Assembly (NCBI GenBank): GCA_030152505.1 | Contig: JASLJO010000093.1 | Coordinates: 1-16,628 of the forward strand | Direction of reading: 5' to 3' | DNA from: Solirubrobacterales bacterium | GTDB lineage: Bacteria; Actinomycetota; Thermoleophilia; Solirubrobacterales; 70-9 | Length of the DNA stretch: 16,628 bases | Part shown: positions 5,978 to 13,385 of the stretch, piece after piece | Numbering within the stretch: position 1 is the first letter of the stretch | Layout: each line of letters opens with the position of its first letter | Notes under the pieces: model-generated | The model's input: only the letters and a program-made list of their open reading frames with translations | Told to the model about the DNA's origin: nothing | The model's database searches: none | Program-made: the position numbers and the translations under genes

Positions 5978-5991
5978 CAGAGCCGGCGAGG

Positions 5992-6029
5992 CATAATCGG
6001 TCTAACCGACGGGTAACCGCTCTGCGGTT
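5992..6029 (+). promoter_or_regulatory. Leader region of the aldo/keto reductase: -10 candidate and two small inverted repeats
   Basis: CATAAT at 5992-5997 is a plausible -10. Just after it is the inverted repeat TCGGT-CTA-ACCGA (5997-6009), then a hairpin AACCGC-TCT-GCGGTT (6015-6029, six perfect pairs, three-base loop). Both lie within about 65 nt upstream of the ATG. The first could be an operator at the transcription start. The second would form in the 5' leader. No repressor gene is adjacent. Confidence 0.35.
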
Positions 6030-6060
6030 CCCGGTCCCGCAACCCGGAAGGGAGCAGGAG

Positions 6061-6894
6061 ATGACCCAGGCAACGTCGGTCCCCGCAGTGACGCTGCACG
6101 ACGGCGTCGAGATCCCTCAGCTCGGCTTCGGTGTCTTCCAGGTGCCGCCGGAGAAGACGCAGGAGACGGTCGAGGCGGCGTTCGAGGTCGGCTATCGCCA
6201 CATCGACACCGCTGCCGCCTATCGCAACGAGCGTGGCGTCGGCGCCGCGATCTCAGCGTCCGGACTCGCCCGCGAGGAGATCTTCGTCACCACCAAGCTG
6301 TGGAACTCACAGCAGGGCTACGAGACGGCCCTGGGCGCTTTCGAGAAGAGCATCGCGCGGCTCGGGCTCGACTACGTCGACCTCTATCTGATCCACTGGC
6401 CGATGCCCACCGAGGGCCGCGCGCGCGAAAGTTGGCGCGCCTTCGAACGGATCCACCTGGACGGTCGCGCACGCACGATCGGCGTCTCCAACTTCCGCGT
6501 CGAGGACCTGGAGATGCTGGAGCACGAGGCCGAGATCCGCCCGACCGTCAACCAGGTCGAGCTGCACCCGCACCTGCAGCAGGCCGAGCTGCGCGAATGG
6601 CACGCCGCCCACGACATCGCCACCGAGGCCTGGAGCCCGCTGGCGCAGGGCGAGTTGCTGGCAAACGAGACGATCGCCGGCGTCGCCGCCCGCCACGGCG
6701 TGACCCCCGCGCAGGCGATCCTGCGCTGGCACCTGCAGCTCGGCAACGTCGTCATCCCCAAGTCGGCGACGCCCGCGCGCATCCGCGAGAACTTTGAGCT
6801 CTTCGAGTTCGAGCTGAACGAGGAGGACATGACCGAGATCGCCGCCCTCGACGTCGGCATGCGCATCGGCCCCGATCCCGCCACCTTCTCGTGA
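6061..6894 (+). CDS. Aldo/keto reductase (AKR5-like, NADPH-dependent)
   Basis: 277 residues, the standard length. The catalytic tetrad is complete: D49 and Y54 in GYRHIDTAAAYRNE, K79 in FVTTKLWN, H112 in DLYLIHWPMP. Other signatures are GVSNF after strand 5, VNQVELHPHLQQ, and the NADPH-binding IPKSATPARIRENFELF near the C-terminus. Family members reduce aldehydes and ketones, for example 2,5-diketo-gluconate or methylglyoxal, in the cytoplasm; the substrate here is unknown. ATG 6061 is preceded by GGAAGGGAGCAGGAG, the strongest Shine-Dalgarno sequence in the window, which fixes the start. The gene stands alone and converges on the LtrA gene across a shared palindrome. Confidence 0.93.
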   Translation: MTQATSVPAVTLHDGVEIPQLGFGVFQVPPEKTQETVEAAFEVGYRHIDTAAAYRNERGVGAAISASGLAREEIFVTTKLWNSQQGYETALGAFEKSIARLGLDYVDLYLIHWPMPTEGRARESWRAFERIHLDGRARTIGVSNFRVEDLEMLEHEAEIRPTVNQVELHPHLQQAELREWHAAHDIATEAWSPLAQGELLANETIAGVAARHGVTPAQAILRWHLQLGNVVIPKSATPARIRENFELFEFELNEEDMTEIAALDVGMRIGPDPATFS

Positions 6895-6899
6895 CCCGG

Positions 6900-6945
6900 C
6901 CGACGGGCCGAAACCCGCCCGTATGGCGGTAAATCGTCCCGTCGG
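6900..6945. terminator. Bidirectional terminator-like nested palindrome between convergent genes
   Basis: An outer perfect 8-bp stem CCGACGGG (6900-6907) / CCCGTCGG (6938-6945) encloses an inner perfect 5-bp hairpin CCGCC-CGTAT-GGCGG (6915-6929). It fills almost the whole gap between the aldo/keto reductase stop and the LtrA stop. There is no T-run on either strand, so if it terminates transcription it does so by structure alone or with Rho. Confidence 0.5.
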
Positions 6946-6949
6946 GTAG

Positions 6950-8125
6950 TCAGGTCGCGGCGGCCTCGGGGCGGCGGACGCGCCGACGGCCCTCGCCGTA
7001 GGTGTGGGTCTCGTAGGCGATCAGCGCCCAGATCAGCACGTTGGCGACCGCCAGGACGAGCAGCGCCGGGAGCTCGACCGCCACCGGCACCAGGATCAGC
7101 AGGACGATCGCCAGCAGCAGGCGGCGGCGGCTGATCGTGTGGATGTGGCGGTAGCGGAAGATCACGTGGCCGAGCAGGTAGACGGCCAGGCCGCCGAGCA
7201 GGGCGAACGCCGGCACGGCGTGCAGGTGGTCGCCGTTATGCCCGATCGTCGTCTTCAGGCCGAGGGCGACGAGGACGATCCCGGCGACCATCACCAGGTG
7301 CATGTAGGAGTAGGAGTCGCGCGCCATCTCGTTCTGCAACCGGCCGGGCTCGGCGTCTACCAGGCGGCGGCCGGCGACGATGGCGACGATGTCGAAGTAG
7401 GTCCACCACATCGCCGCCGTCAGCGCCACCCCCAGAACCGCCGCCGTGCCGATGCCGAGGTCGAGCGTGTGCGAGGCGCCGATGCCGATCGCCACGATCG
7501 ACTCGCCGAGGGCGATGATGATGATCAGGCCGTGGCGCTCGGCGAAATGCCCCGGCATCAGCTTCCAGCCCTCGGAGCCGAAGAAATAGGGCCCGGCCAT
7601 GTCGAGGAGGAGCGCCAGCGCCCAGAGCGCCCCCTGGGCGAGGCCGTCGAAGAGCGAGGCGAGCGCCAGCAACGAGACTGCGACAGCGGTGCTGGCGGCC
7701 AACGCCAGCACCGAGTGGCGCAGGCGGTCGTCATCGGGGCTGGCGAGCATGAAGAGGGCGATGTGGGCGGTGCGGACGACGCCGTAGATCAAGGCGAAGG
7801 CGAGGGCGAGGCTGCCAAAGGCCTCCGGCACGCAGAGCGAGACCAGCAGCAGCGCCGCGATCGCACCGAACATCACCAACCGCACCGCGCCCTCCTCCGG
7901 ATCGATGACGCTGGTCAGCCAGGCGTAGCCCGTCCAGGCCCACCAGAGCATCCCCAGCACCAGCAGGCCCTGAACCAGGCCGTCCCAGGTCGGGTGGTGG
8001 GACATCAGTGCCGTGCACTGGGTGATGGCGAGGACGAAGACGAGGTCGAAGAAGAGCTCCAGCGGCGTCACCCGCTCGCCTTCGCGCAGGGTGGCACTCA
8101 GTCGGGACGCTTGCTCCTCAGGCAT
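6950..8125 (-). CDS. ltrA: Low temperature requirement protein A (LtrA) family membrane protein
   Basis: 391 residues with the family's two hallmark blocks. The first is VTPLELFFDLVFVLAITQ at 19-36. The second is HFAERHGLIIIIALGESIVAIG at 193-214, with its HxxERxGLxxIIxLGE pattern. The rest is hydrophobic, with roughly eleven helices. A conserved DYxD-like WTYFD block follows the second motif, and the tail is arginine-rich and cytoplasmic. LtrA was named from a Listeria mutant unable to grow in the cold; its molecular role is not established. The start codon lies 8 nt inside the end of the upstream MFS gene, with GAGG just before it, so translation is probably coupled. Confidence 0.9.
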   Translation of the reverse strand: MPEEQASRLSATLREGERVTPLELFFDLVFVLAITQCTALMSHHPTWDGLVQGLLVLGMLWWAWTGYAWLTSVIDPEEGAVRLVMFGAIAALLLVSLCVPEAFGSLALAFALIYGVVRTAHIALFMLASPDDDRLRHSVLALAASTAVAVSLLALASLFDGLAQGALWALALLLDMAGPYFFGSEGWKLMPGHFAERHGLIIIIALGESIVAIGIGASHTLDLGIGTAAVLGVALTAAMWWTYFDIVAIVAGRRLVDAEPGRLQNEMARDSYSYMHLVMVAGIVLVALGLKTTIGHNGDHLHAVPAFALLGGLAVYLLGHVIFRYRHIHTISRRRLLLAIVLLILVPVAVELPALLVLAVANVLIWALIAYETHTYGEGRRRVRRPEAAAT

Positions 8126-9671
8126 CCTCGGCAGCGTAGTGCGCGAGCAGCGCCTCCTCCTCGTCTTTCTTCGGGAAGAGGAAGAAGACGAGCGCCGCGC
8201 CGAGGCCGACGGCGATGATGCCGGCGGTGTAGGCCCACTTGTCGCCCTGCAGGAACGAGGTCTTGGCGGCGGCGATGATCTGACTGGTGTGGCCGGGGTA
8301 CTGCTGGGCGAGGTCGGCGGCGCTGGAGAAGGACTTGGTCAGCTCACCTTCGACGTTTTCGGTGATCTTGTCTGCTTCGGGTGACTGGGAGATCGCCGCA
8401 TTGGCGGCGGCGGCGTAGCCGGCGGTCAGCAGGGCGCCGAAGATCGACTGCATGATCGCCCCGCCGAGGTCGCGCTGCAGGTCGGCGGTGCCCGATGCCA
8501 TCCCCGCCCGTCGTACCGGCACCGAGCCGGTCAGCGAGTGCGAGGCCGGCGTGCCGGCAAAGCCGACGCCGACGCCGATCAGCGCGTAGCCGAGGCCGAC
8601 CTTCCAGTAGGCGATGTCGTCCTTCCAGAGCAGCAGCATCACCAGGAAGCCGAGCATGCAGAAGAGGTAGCCGAGCAGCAGGGTGAAGCGGGCGCCGCGT
8701 GCCTCGACCAGCTTCGCCGAGCGCGGCGCGACGACGACCATCAGCGCGGCCGCCGGCAGGATCGCCAGCCCGGAGTCGAGGGTCGAGTAGTCGAGCACGT
8801 TCTGGAGGAACTGCTGGCCGATGAACATCGCCCCCATCAGCGAGCCGAAGACGATGATCCCGGCGCAGGCCGCGACCCAGAAGATCCGCCGCGCGGCCAC
8901 CTCGAGGTCGTACAGGGGTGCCGCGACGCGGCGCTGGCGCAGGACGAAGGCGGCGATCGCCGCAAGGGCGAGGACGCCGAGCGCGATCGCCACCGCGCCC
9001 TTGCCCGGCACCGGCGCCAGGTTGATCCCCAGCACCAGCGCGGCGACCAGGACCATCGAGAGGACGCCGCCGAGGTTGTCGACCGGGTCGGTGGTCTCGT
9101 TGACGTGGGCGGGGACGTAGCGCCAGGCGAGGTAGAGGGCGAGTGCCGCCAGCGGCAGGGTGACCAGGAAGACCGAGCCCCAGTCGAAATGCTCGAGGAG
9201 CGCGCCGGAGAGCAGTGGCCCGAGCGAGGCGATCGCCCCCCCGATCGCCGACCAGAGCGCGATCGCCCGCGTCCGCGAGTTGCCCGCCCAGAGGGCCGTG
9301 ATCAGCGCCAGCGTGGTCGGGAAGGCCATCCCGGCGGCGACGCCACCGAGCACCCGGGCGACGAAGAGGACGCCGTCCGAGGGTGCCAGGCCGGCCAGCA
9401 ACGAGGCCGGGATCGAGAGCCCCATGCCGAGCAGCAGCATCATCTTGCGTCCGTAGCGGTCGCCGAGGGCGCCGAGGTAGAGGACCGAGGTCGCCAGCCC
9501 GAGCGAGTAGCCGACCGCGATCAGGTTGAGCGTCGTCTGGCTCGAGTCGAAGGCCTTGCCGATGTCCGGCAGGGCGACGTTGGCGACGGCGAGGTTGAGG
9601 TTGGCGACGGCGGCGACGAGGATCAGCGCGGTGAGGACGGCGGTGGCGCGTTGGGGGCTCGTCTCCTTCAT
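8118..9671 (-). CDS. MFS transporter, DHA2 (EmrB/QacA) type
   Basis: 517 residues from ATG 9671, with about 14 hydrophobic helices, typical of the 14-TM DHA2 drug:H+ antiporters. The N-terminal helix contains VANVALPDIGKAF; motif A reads LGDRYGRK between helices 2 and 3; a motif C-like GGAIASLGPLLSGALLEHFDWGSVFLVTLPL follows in helix 5. A large soluble loop (EADKITENVEGELTKSF...) precedes the last helix, and the tail is acidic. It probably exports a hydrophobic or cationic compound; the substrate is not readable. A TTG start at 9680 is possible, but TAGGTT plus eight bases points to ATG 9671. It overlaps LtrA by 8 nt and is divergent from the MBL-fold operon. Confidence 0.88.
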   Translation of the reverse strand: MKETSPQRATAVLTALILVAAVANLNLAVANVALPDIGKAFDSSQTTLNLIAVGYSLGLATSVLYLGALGDRYGRKMMLLLGMGLSIPASLLAGLAPSDGVLFVARVLGGVAAGMAFPTTLALITALWAGNSRTRAIALWSAIGGAIASLGPLLSGALLEHFDWGSVFLVTLPLAALALYLAWRYVPAHVNETTDPVDNLGGVLSMVLVAALVLGINLAPVPGKGAVAIALGVLALAAIAAFVLRQRRVAAPLYDLEVAARRIFWVAACAGIIVFGSLMGAMFIGQQFLQNVLDYSTLDSGLAILPAAALMVVVAPRSAKLVEARGARFTLLLGYLFCMLGFLVMLLLWKDDIAYWKVGLGYALIGVGVGFAGTPASHSLTGSVPVRRAGMASGTADLQRDLGGAIMQSIFGALLTAGYAAAANAAISQSPEADKITENVEGELTKSFSSAADLAQQYPGHTSQIIAAAKTSFLQGDKWAYTAGIIAVGLGAALVFFLFPKKDEEEALLAHYAAEDA

Positions 9672-9679
9672 CCCGTGCA

Positions 9680-9685
9680 AACCTA
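9680..9685 (-). promoter_or_regulatory. -10 hexamer TAGGTT, 8 nt before ATG 9671
   Basis: On the minus strand TAGGTT is followed by TGCACGGG and then ATG. The spacing fits a leaderless or near-leaderless transcript for the MFS-LtrA pair. The hexamer overlaps a short tandem AACCT-AACCT (plus strand 9680-9689). Confidence 0.4.
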
Positions 9686-9741
9686 ACCTGCATGACGGTC
9701 CTCACGCGGAGATCCGGCCTGCCCTGAAAGGATTGCCGCCG

Positions 9742-10743
9742 ATGGCGGAGCCGAAGCGCCCAGAGCAGCCGCGCGCCGAGCGGGTCCTGCCGGGCATCTG
9801 GCGACTGCGCCTGCCGTTGCCCTGGCCGGGGGTCCCGCACGGCAACGTCTGGGCCGTCGCCGCCGACGGCGGCATCGTCCTCTTCGACACCGGCATCGGC
9901 GGCAGAGGGGGCCTGCGCCGCTTCGACGTCGCCCTCGCCCAGGCCGGTTTCGGCCTCGAGGATGTCCGCCTGCTCGTCTGCACCCACTCCCACACCGACC
10001 ATTACGGCCTGGCGGCGCCGATCGTCGAGGGGGCCGGCTGCGAGCTGTGGATGCACCCCGCCTGGGAGCACGTCCGCCTGATGGCTGACGACCCACAGGC
10101 CGCGCTCGAGCAGCGGATCGAGGTGGGGCGCCAGAGCGGCGTGCCGATGGCATCGCTGGAGCGCTTCCGCGAGCGGCGCGAAGAGGACGACGACAACGGC
10201 ATCGACGCGATCGTCGAGCCCGACCGCGACCTGCTCCCCGGCGTCGAGGTCGAGACCGACCTCGGCGTCTGGCAGGTGCACGAGACCCCCGGCCACGCCC
10301 CGTCCCACGTCGTCCTCCACCAGCCCGAGCGCAGGCTGCTGATCTCCGGCGACCATCTGCTCGGTCGCACGGTGCTCTTCTTCGACCATGGCCACAGCCC
10401 CGATCCGATCGGCGAATTCCTCGGGGGCCTGGAGGAGGTCGAGCCGCTGGCCGTCGACCTCGTCCTGCCCGGCCACGGCCGTACCTTCCGCGATCCCGAA
10501 ACGAAGATCGCCGAGGCGCGACGGCAGGTCGAGGAGCTGCTCGGCAAGGTGCGCGCCTCGCTCGGCGGGGGCGAGAAGACCGCCTTCGAGATCGTCGGCG
10601 ACATCATCGGCGACGAGGGCGCCAAGAGCATCGCCAGCGTCTGGGCGCTGCAGATCGTCCTCTCCTGCCTCGATCACCTGACGATCCTGGGCGAGGTCAC
10701 CTCGGTCGAGGGGAGCGATCCGCGGCGCTGGAAGCTCGGGTAG
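9742..10743 (+). CDS. MBL-fold metallo-hydrolase
   Basis: 333 residues. The metal-binding motifs are complete: H82-S-H84-T-D86-H87 (HxHxDH), H185 and H189 in TPGHAPSHVVLH, D204-H205 in SGDH, and H245 in LPGHGRTF. This is a two-metal metallo-beta-lactamase fold. The ~85 residues after the last motif look helical, like the winged-helix extension of MBL-fold proteins with a C-terminal MBLAC2-like domain. It probably hydrolyses a thioester, lactone or similar ester in the cytoplasm. ATG 9742 follows AAAGGA at about 9 nt. The open frame extends upstream to 9526, but that stretch is antisense to the MFS gene and is not protein-like. It is the first gene of a four-gene run. Confidence 0.9.
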   Translation: MAEPKRPEQPRAERVLPGIWRLRLPLPWPGVPHGNVWAVAADGGIVLFDTGIGGRGGLRRFDVALAQAGFGLEDVRLLVCTHSHTDHYGLAAPIVEGAGCELWMHPAWEHVRLMADDPQAALEQRIEVGRQSGVPMASLERFRERREEDDDNGIDAIVEPDRDLLPGVEVETDLGVWQVHETPGHAPSHVVLHQPERRLLISGDHLLGRTVLFFDHGHSPDPIGEFLGGLEEVEPLAVDLVLPGHGRTFRDPETKIAEARRQVEELLGKVRASLGGGEKTAFEIVGDIIGDEGAKSIASVWALQIVLSCLDHLTILGEVTSVEGSDPRRWKLG

Positions 10744-10744
10744 G

Positions 10745-10750
10745 TAGGCT
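10745..10750 (+). promoter_or_regulatory. -10 hexamer TAGGCT, 7 nt before GTG 10758
   Basis: TAGGCT is followed by CTCCGGC and then the GTG start of the SRPBCC gene, only a few bases after the MBL gene stop. It could act as an internal leaderless promoter within the operon. The hexamer is identical to that at 5788-5793. Confidence 0.4.
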
Positions 10751-10757
10751 CTCCGGC

Positions 10758-11210
10758 GTGGCAAGCTTCACTTTTGTGCGCGAGATCGACGCGCCGCCCG
10801 AGGTCGTCTTCGACGTGCTCACGGATCATCGCCGCTATGCCGAGCTGACCCTGCTGCGCAGGTCCGAGCTGGAGCGGGAGGGGGAGCCGGCGCCGAACGG
10901 GGTCGGGGCGATTCGCGTCCTGCATTCGGTCGGGCCGCCGCTGCGTGAGGAAGTGGTCGCCTACGAGCGGCCGAGCCGCTTCTCCTACACGGTCCTGTCC
11001 GGCGCCCCGATCCGCGATCACCTCGGTACCGCGCAGCTGGCGTCGGCCGGCAGTGGCACGACGCTCACCTATTCGGTGCGCATGATGCCCACCTTGCCGC
11101 TCGCCGGCGGGGCGGTGGTCGCCCTCGTCAAGCAGGGGATCAAGCAGCTGCTGAACGGCGTTTCCGCCGAGGCCGAGCGGCAGGCCGCCGCGGCCGTGGC
11201 CGGGGCTTAG
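10758..11210 (+). CDS. SRPBCC / START-like (polyketide cyclase-type) small-molecule-binding protein
   Basis: 150 residues with the usual shape of the SRPBCC superfamily. It opens with a strand FVREIDAPPEVVFDVLTDHRRYAEL (the xIxAPxExVFxxLTDxxxY signature), then beta strands LHSVGPPLREEVVAYERPSRFSY, and a long C-terminal helix (VALVKQGIKQLLNGVSAEAER). These proteins bind hydrophobic ligands; some are cyclases or dehydratases, and many have no known ligand. Start GTG 10758 lies 14 nt after the MBL stop. It is likely co-transcribed with MBL upstream and GNAT 9 nt downstream. Confidence 0.88.
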   Translation: MASFTFVREIDAPPEVVFDVLTDHRRYAELTLLRRSELEREGEPAPNGVGAIRVLHSVGPPLREEVVAYERPSRFSYTVLSGAPIRDHLGTAQLASAGSGTTLTYSVRMMPTLPLAGGAVVALVKQGIKQLLNGVSAEAERQAAAAVAGA

Positions 11211-11219
11211 CCGGCCCGG

Positions 11220-11987
11220 ATGGGCGCCCCGCTCGACGAGAAGGAGCTGCGACGGCGGGCGATCGCCGGCGTCCGCGACGAGGTCGAGGCGTTCGGCAGC
11301 GCCGCGCCGGATTCGTCTTTGATCCGGCGCGAGGGCCTGCTCGCCGCCGTCGTCCCGGCGACGCCGCAACGCTCGCTCTTCAACTCGGTCTTCTACGACG
11401 ACCCGGAAGCGCCGGGGCGAGAGTACGAGGCGCTGGCCGCTGCCTACGAGGCCGCCGGCGTACGCGCCTGGACCGTCTGGGTCCCCGACGAGGATCGGGA
11501 AACCGCGGCCATGCTCGCCGAGCGAGGCCACGTCCTCGACAGCGACCCACGGGCGATGGCGATCGATCTCGCCGCCCTCACCGGCGCGCCGCCGCAACCG
11601 AGCGGCGTCGAGCCGGGACCGATCGAGCCCGCGGTCGCGGCCGAGCTCAACGACCGCGCCTATGGCTTGGGCGAGGACGGTTTCCGCGCTGGCCTCTGCG
11701 GGGAGACCGCGATCCGCTGGCACGGCGCCTACGAGGACGGCGAGCCGGTCGGCTGCCTGGGCACGATCGAGGTCGGCGACGACTGCTGCGTCACCGGCGT
11801 GGCGACGCCGCCCGAGTTCCAGCGGCGCGGCATCGCTGGCTGGCTGCTCTGGCGGGCATTGGCCGAAGCACGGGAGGCGGAAATGGCGACCGCTTCGCTG
11901 CAGGCGAGCAAGGCGGGCGCGCCGGCGTATGAGCGGCTCGGCTTCCTCGATCTCGGCTGCCTCGAGATGTGGGAGCTGCGTCGGTGA
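11220..11987 (+). CDS. GNAT-family N-acetyltransferase
   Basis: 255 residues. The acetyl-CoA loop is EFQRRGIAGWLLWRALAEA at about 200-218 (Q/RxxGxG/A, here QRRGIAG), preceded by the beta-4 strand CCVTGVATPP. A motif B-like ASKAGAPAYERLGF at about 229-242 closes the fold. The N-terminal half (residues 1-125) has its own alpha/beta pattern, including LFNSVFYDDP and WTVWVPDEDRETAAMLAERGH, which resembles a degenerate first GNAT domain as in tandem-GNAT proteins. Substrate unknown. ATG 11220 is 9 nt after the SRPBCC stop; the TGA stop overlaps the GTG of the next gene. Confidence 0.85.
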   Translation: MGAPLDEKELRRRAIAGVRDEVEAFGSAAPDSSLIRREGLLAAVVPATPQRSLFNSVFYDDPEAPGREYEALAAAYEAAGVRAWTVWVPDEDRETAAMLAERGHVLDSDPRAMAIDLAALTGAPPQPSGVEPGPIEPAVAAELNDRAYGLGEDGFRAGLCGETAIRWHGAYEDGEPVGCLGTIEVGDDCCVTGVATPPEFQRRGIAGWLLWRALAEAREAEMATASLQASKAGAPAYERLGFLDLGCLEMWELRR

Positions 11988-13318
11988 GCCCGCCGCGAGC
12001 CTGGCGGGAGGCCAAGCGCCTGATTCGCCACCCGCGCTGGTTCTGGCGCGAGCACCCCCGCTTGGTCCTGGCGACCGGCGCGGCTGTGCTGGTCCTGGCG
12101 GTCGGTGGCGGAATCATCGCCTACGAGTTGCTCAAGCGGCCCGCCGACATCCACAACGAAGCGGTTGCCTTCCAGCCGCAGAAACCCAAGGCTCAGAAGC
12201 GAAAGACGGTGGGCTGGCCGCTCTACGGCTATGACCGCGCCCGCAGCCGCTATCTGCCGGTCAAGGGCGTGCGGCCGCCGTTCCGCAAGGTCTGGCGCTA
12301 CACCGAGCGGCCGCTGCTCGAGTTCCCGCCGACGATCGCCGGCGGCAGGCTCTACTTCGTCAACAACAGCGGCTACGCCATCGCCCTCGACGCCCGCACC
12401 GGCAGGCAGCTCTGGAAGCGCCGCATCGGCCGCCTCAATGCCTCCTCGCCGGCCTACCACAGGCACCGCCTCTACATCGTCAATCTCGAGCCCGGTCACG
12501 TGGTCAAGCTCGATGCCCGGACCGGCAGGGTCCTGTGGAAACGCCCGCTGCCCGGGCGGGCGGAGTCCTCGCCGGTCGTCGTCGGTCGCAGCCTCTACTT
12601 CGGCTGCGAGGACGGCAACCTCTACTCGCTCAGCACCAGGAACGGCAACGTGCGCTGGGCGACCGGCCTGGGCGGTTCGGTCAAGTCGGCGCCCGCCTAC
12701 TACGGCGGCATCCTCTACGTCGGCGACTACGGCGGCTACATGAACGCCGTCGAGGCCAAGAACGGCAGATTGGTCTGGCAGAGCGACTCGCTCGGGCAGG
12801 GCTTCGGCACCTCCGGCGCCTTCTACTCGACCCCGGCCGTGGCCTTCGGCCGGGTCTACGCCGGCAACAACGACACCCGCGTCTACAGCTTCGACCGTCA
12901 CGACGGCGCGATCGCCTGGACCTACTCGACCGGCGGCTACGTCTACTCCGGCCCGGCCGTCGCCCGCACCAGTCACACCGGCCCCACCGTCTACATCGGC
13001 TCCTTCGACGGCAACGTCTACGCGCTCAACGCCAAGAGCGGCGTGCCGCGCTGGATCCGCTCGGCGGGCGGCTCGGTGATCGGCTCGCTGACCGCGGTGG
13101 GGAACATCGTCTACGCGGCCGAGTTCGACGGCACCTCGACCACCGGCTTCTCGATGAAGGGCGGCCGCACTGTCTTCCGCTACCCACGTGGCACCTACAC
13201 CCCGGTCGTCTCCGACGGTCGCCGTCTCTATCTGATCGGCTACTCGAGCATCACCGCTCTGCAGCCGTTCAAGCACCGGCTCGGGCTGGCGGACCAGGTC
13301 CCGGTCCCGACCCACTAG
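11984..13318 (+). CDS. Membrane-anchored PQQ-like (BamB-type) beta-propeller protein
   Basis: 444 residues from GTG 11984, whose GTGA overlaps the GNAT stop and is preceded by GGGAG at about 8 nt. A GTG at 11969 is an alternative. A basic N-terminal segment precedes one transmembrane helix (LVLATGAAVLVLAVGGGIIAYELL, about residues 27-50). After a linker come seven to eight blades of about 40 residues, each with a (S)PAxxxGxLYxG strand, then (N/G)xxYALDAxxGxxxW. Examples are VYIGSFDGNVYALNAKSG and LYFGCEDGNLYSLSTRNG. The topology places the propeller outside the membrane. BamB proper belongs to outer-membrane assembly, which a monoderm would lack, so a scaffold or binding role is more likely. 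No metal or PQQ-ligand residues typical of dehydrogenases are evident. Last gene of the run. Confidence 0.85.
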   Translation: MSPPRAWREAKRLIRHPRWFWREHPRLVLATGAAVLVLAVGGGIIAYELLKRPADIHNEAVAFQPQKPKAQKRKTVGWPLYGYDRARSRYLPVKGVRPPFRKVWRYTERPLLEFPPTIAGGRLYFVNNSGYAIALDARTGRQLWKRRIGRLNASSPAYHRHRLYIVNLEPGHVVKLDARTGRVLWKRPLPGRAESSPVVVGRSLYFGCEDGNLYSLSTRNGNVRWATGLGGSVKSAPAYYGGILYVGDYGGYMNAVEAKNGRLVWQSDSLGQGFGTSGAFYSTPAVAFGRVYAGNNDTRVYSFDRHDGAIAWTYSTGGYVYSGPAVARTSHTGPTVYIGSFDGNVYALNAKSGVPRWIRSAGGSVIGSLTAVGNIVYAAEFDGTSTTGFSMKGGRTVFRYPRGTYTPVVSDGRRLYLIGYSSITALQPFKHRLGLADQVPVPTH

Positions 13319-13321
13319 AGC

Positions 13322-13364
13322 GTGGTAGAGGTTTGAGCCGCATAGCGGTCGTAACCTCGACCAC
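13322..13364. repeat. 43-bp imperfect palindromic repeat, copy 2
   Basis: Order of parts: GTGGTAGAG (13322-13330), GTTTGAG (13331-13337), inner hairpin CCGC-ATA-GCGG (13338-13348), TC plus GTAAC, then CTCGACCAC (13356-13364). The outer arm, extended through GTT/AAC, pairs over 12 bp with one mismatch. It begins four bases after the propeller gene stop and lies between convergent genes, so it may end transcripts from both sides. Its right arm also forms part of the perfect palindrome ACCAC-GATC-GTGGT (13360-13373), giving a mutually exclusive alternative hairpin. Confidence 0.7.
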
Positions 13365-13385
13365 GATCGTGGTTCGGCCGGCCCA

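Noticed and set aside
6006..6013. CCGACGGG shared between the AKR leader and the palindrome at 6900
   Set aside because: An 8-base GC-rich match is easily expected by chance in this composition, and the flanking parts do not align well.
7004..8218. Long plus-strand frame antisense to LtrA (and similar ones at 4579-5586, 8538-9686 and 13578-14606)
   Set aside because: These are compositional shadows: rich in Arg, Asp, Glu, Gln, His and Val with no motifs, and lying opposite genes with recognisable catalytic or membrane signatures.
9526..9741. N-terminal extension of the MBL-fold protein to 9526
   Set aside because: The 72 extra codons overlap the MFS gene on the other strand, do not resemble MBL proteins, and ATG 9742 has a ribosome-binding site directly before PxRAERVLPGIW, a normal family beginning.
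8344..10764. An 806-codon open frame on the minus strand
   Set aside because: It crosses the antisense of the MBL gene and a shifted frame of the MFS gene, whose proteins have complete family motifs. The translation is Arg/Pro/Asp/Gly-rich with no domain pattern, a typical high-GC shadow.
11729..13315. A 528-codon minus-strand frame opposite the beta-propeller
   Set aside because: The translation is a Val/Asp/Gly/Arg-rich, low-complexity sequence with no fold signature, while the plus strand encodes clear propeller blades.
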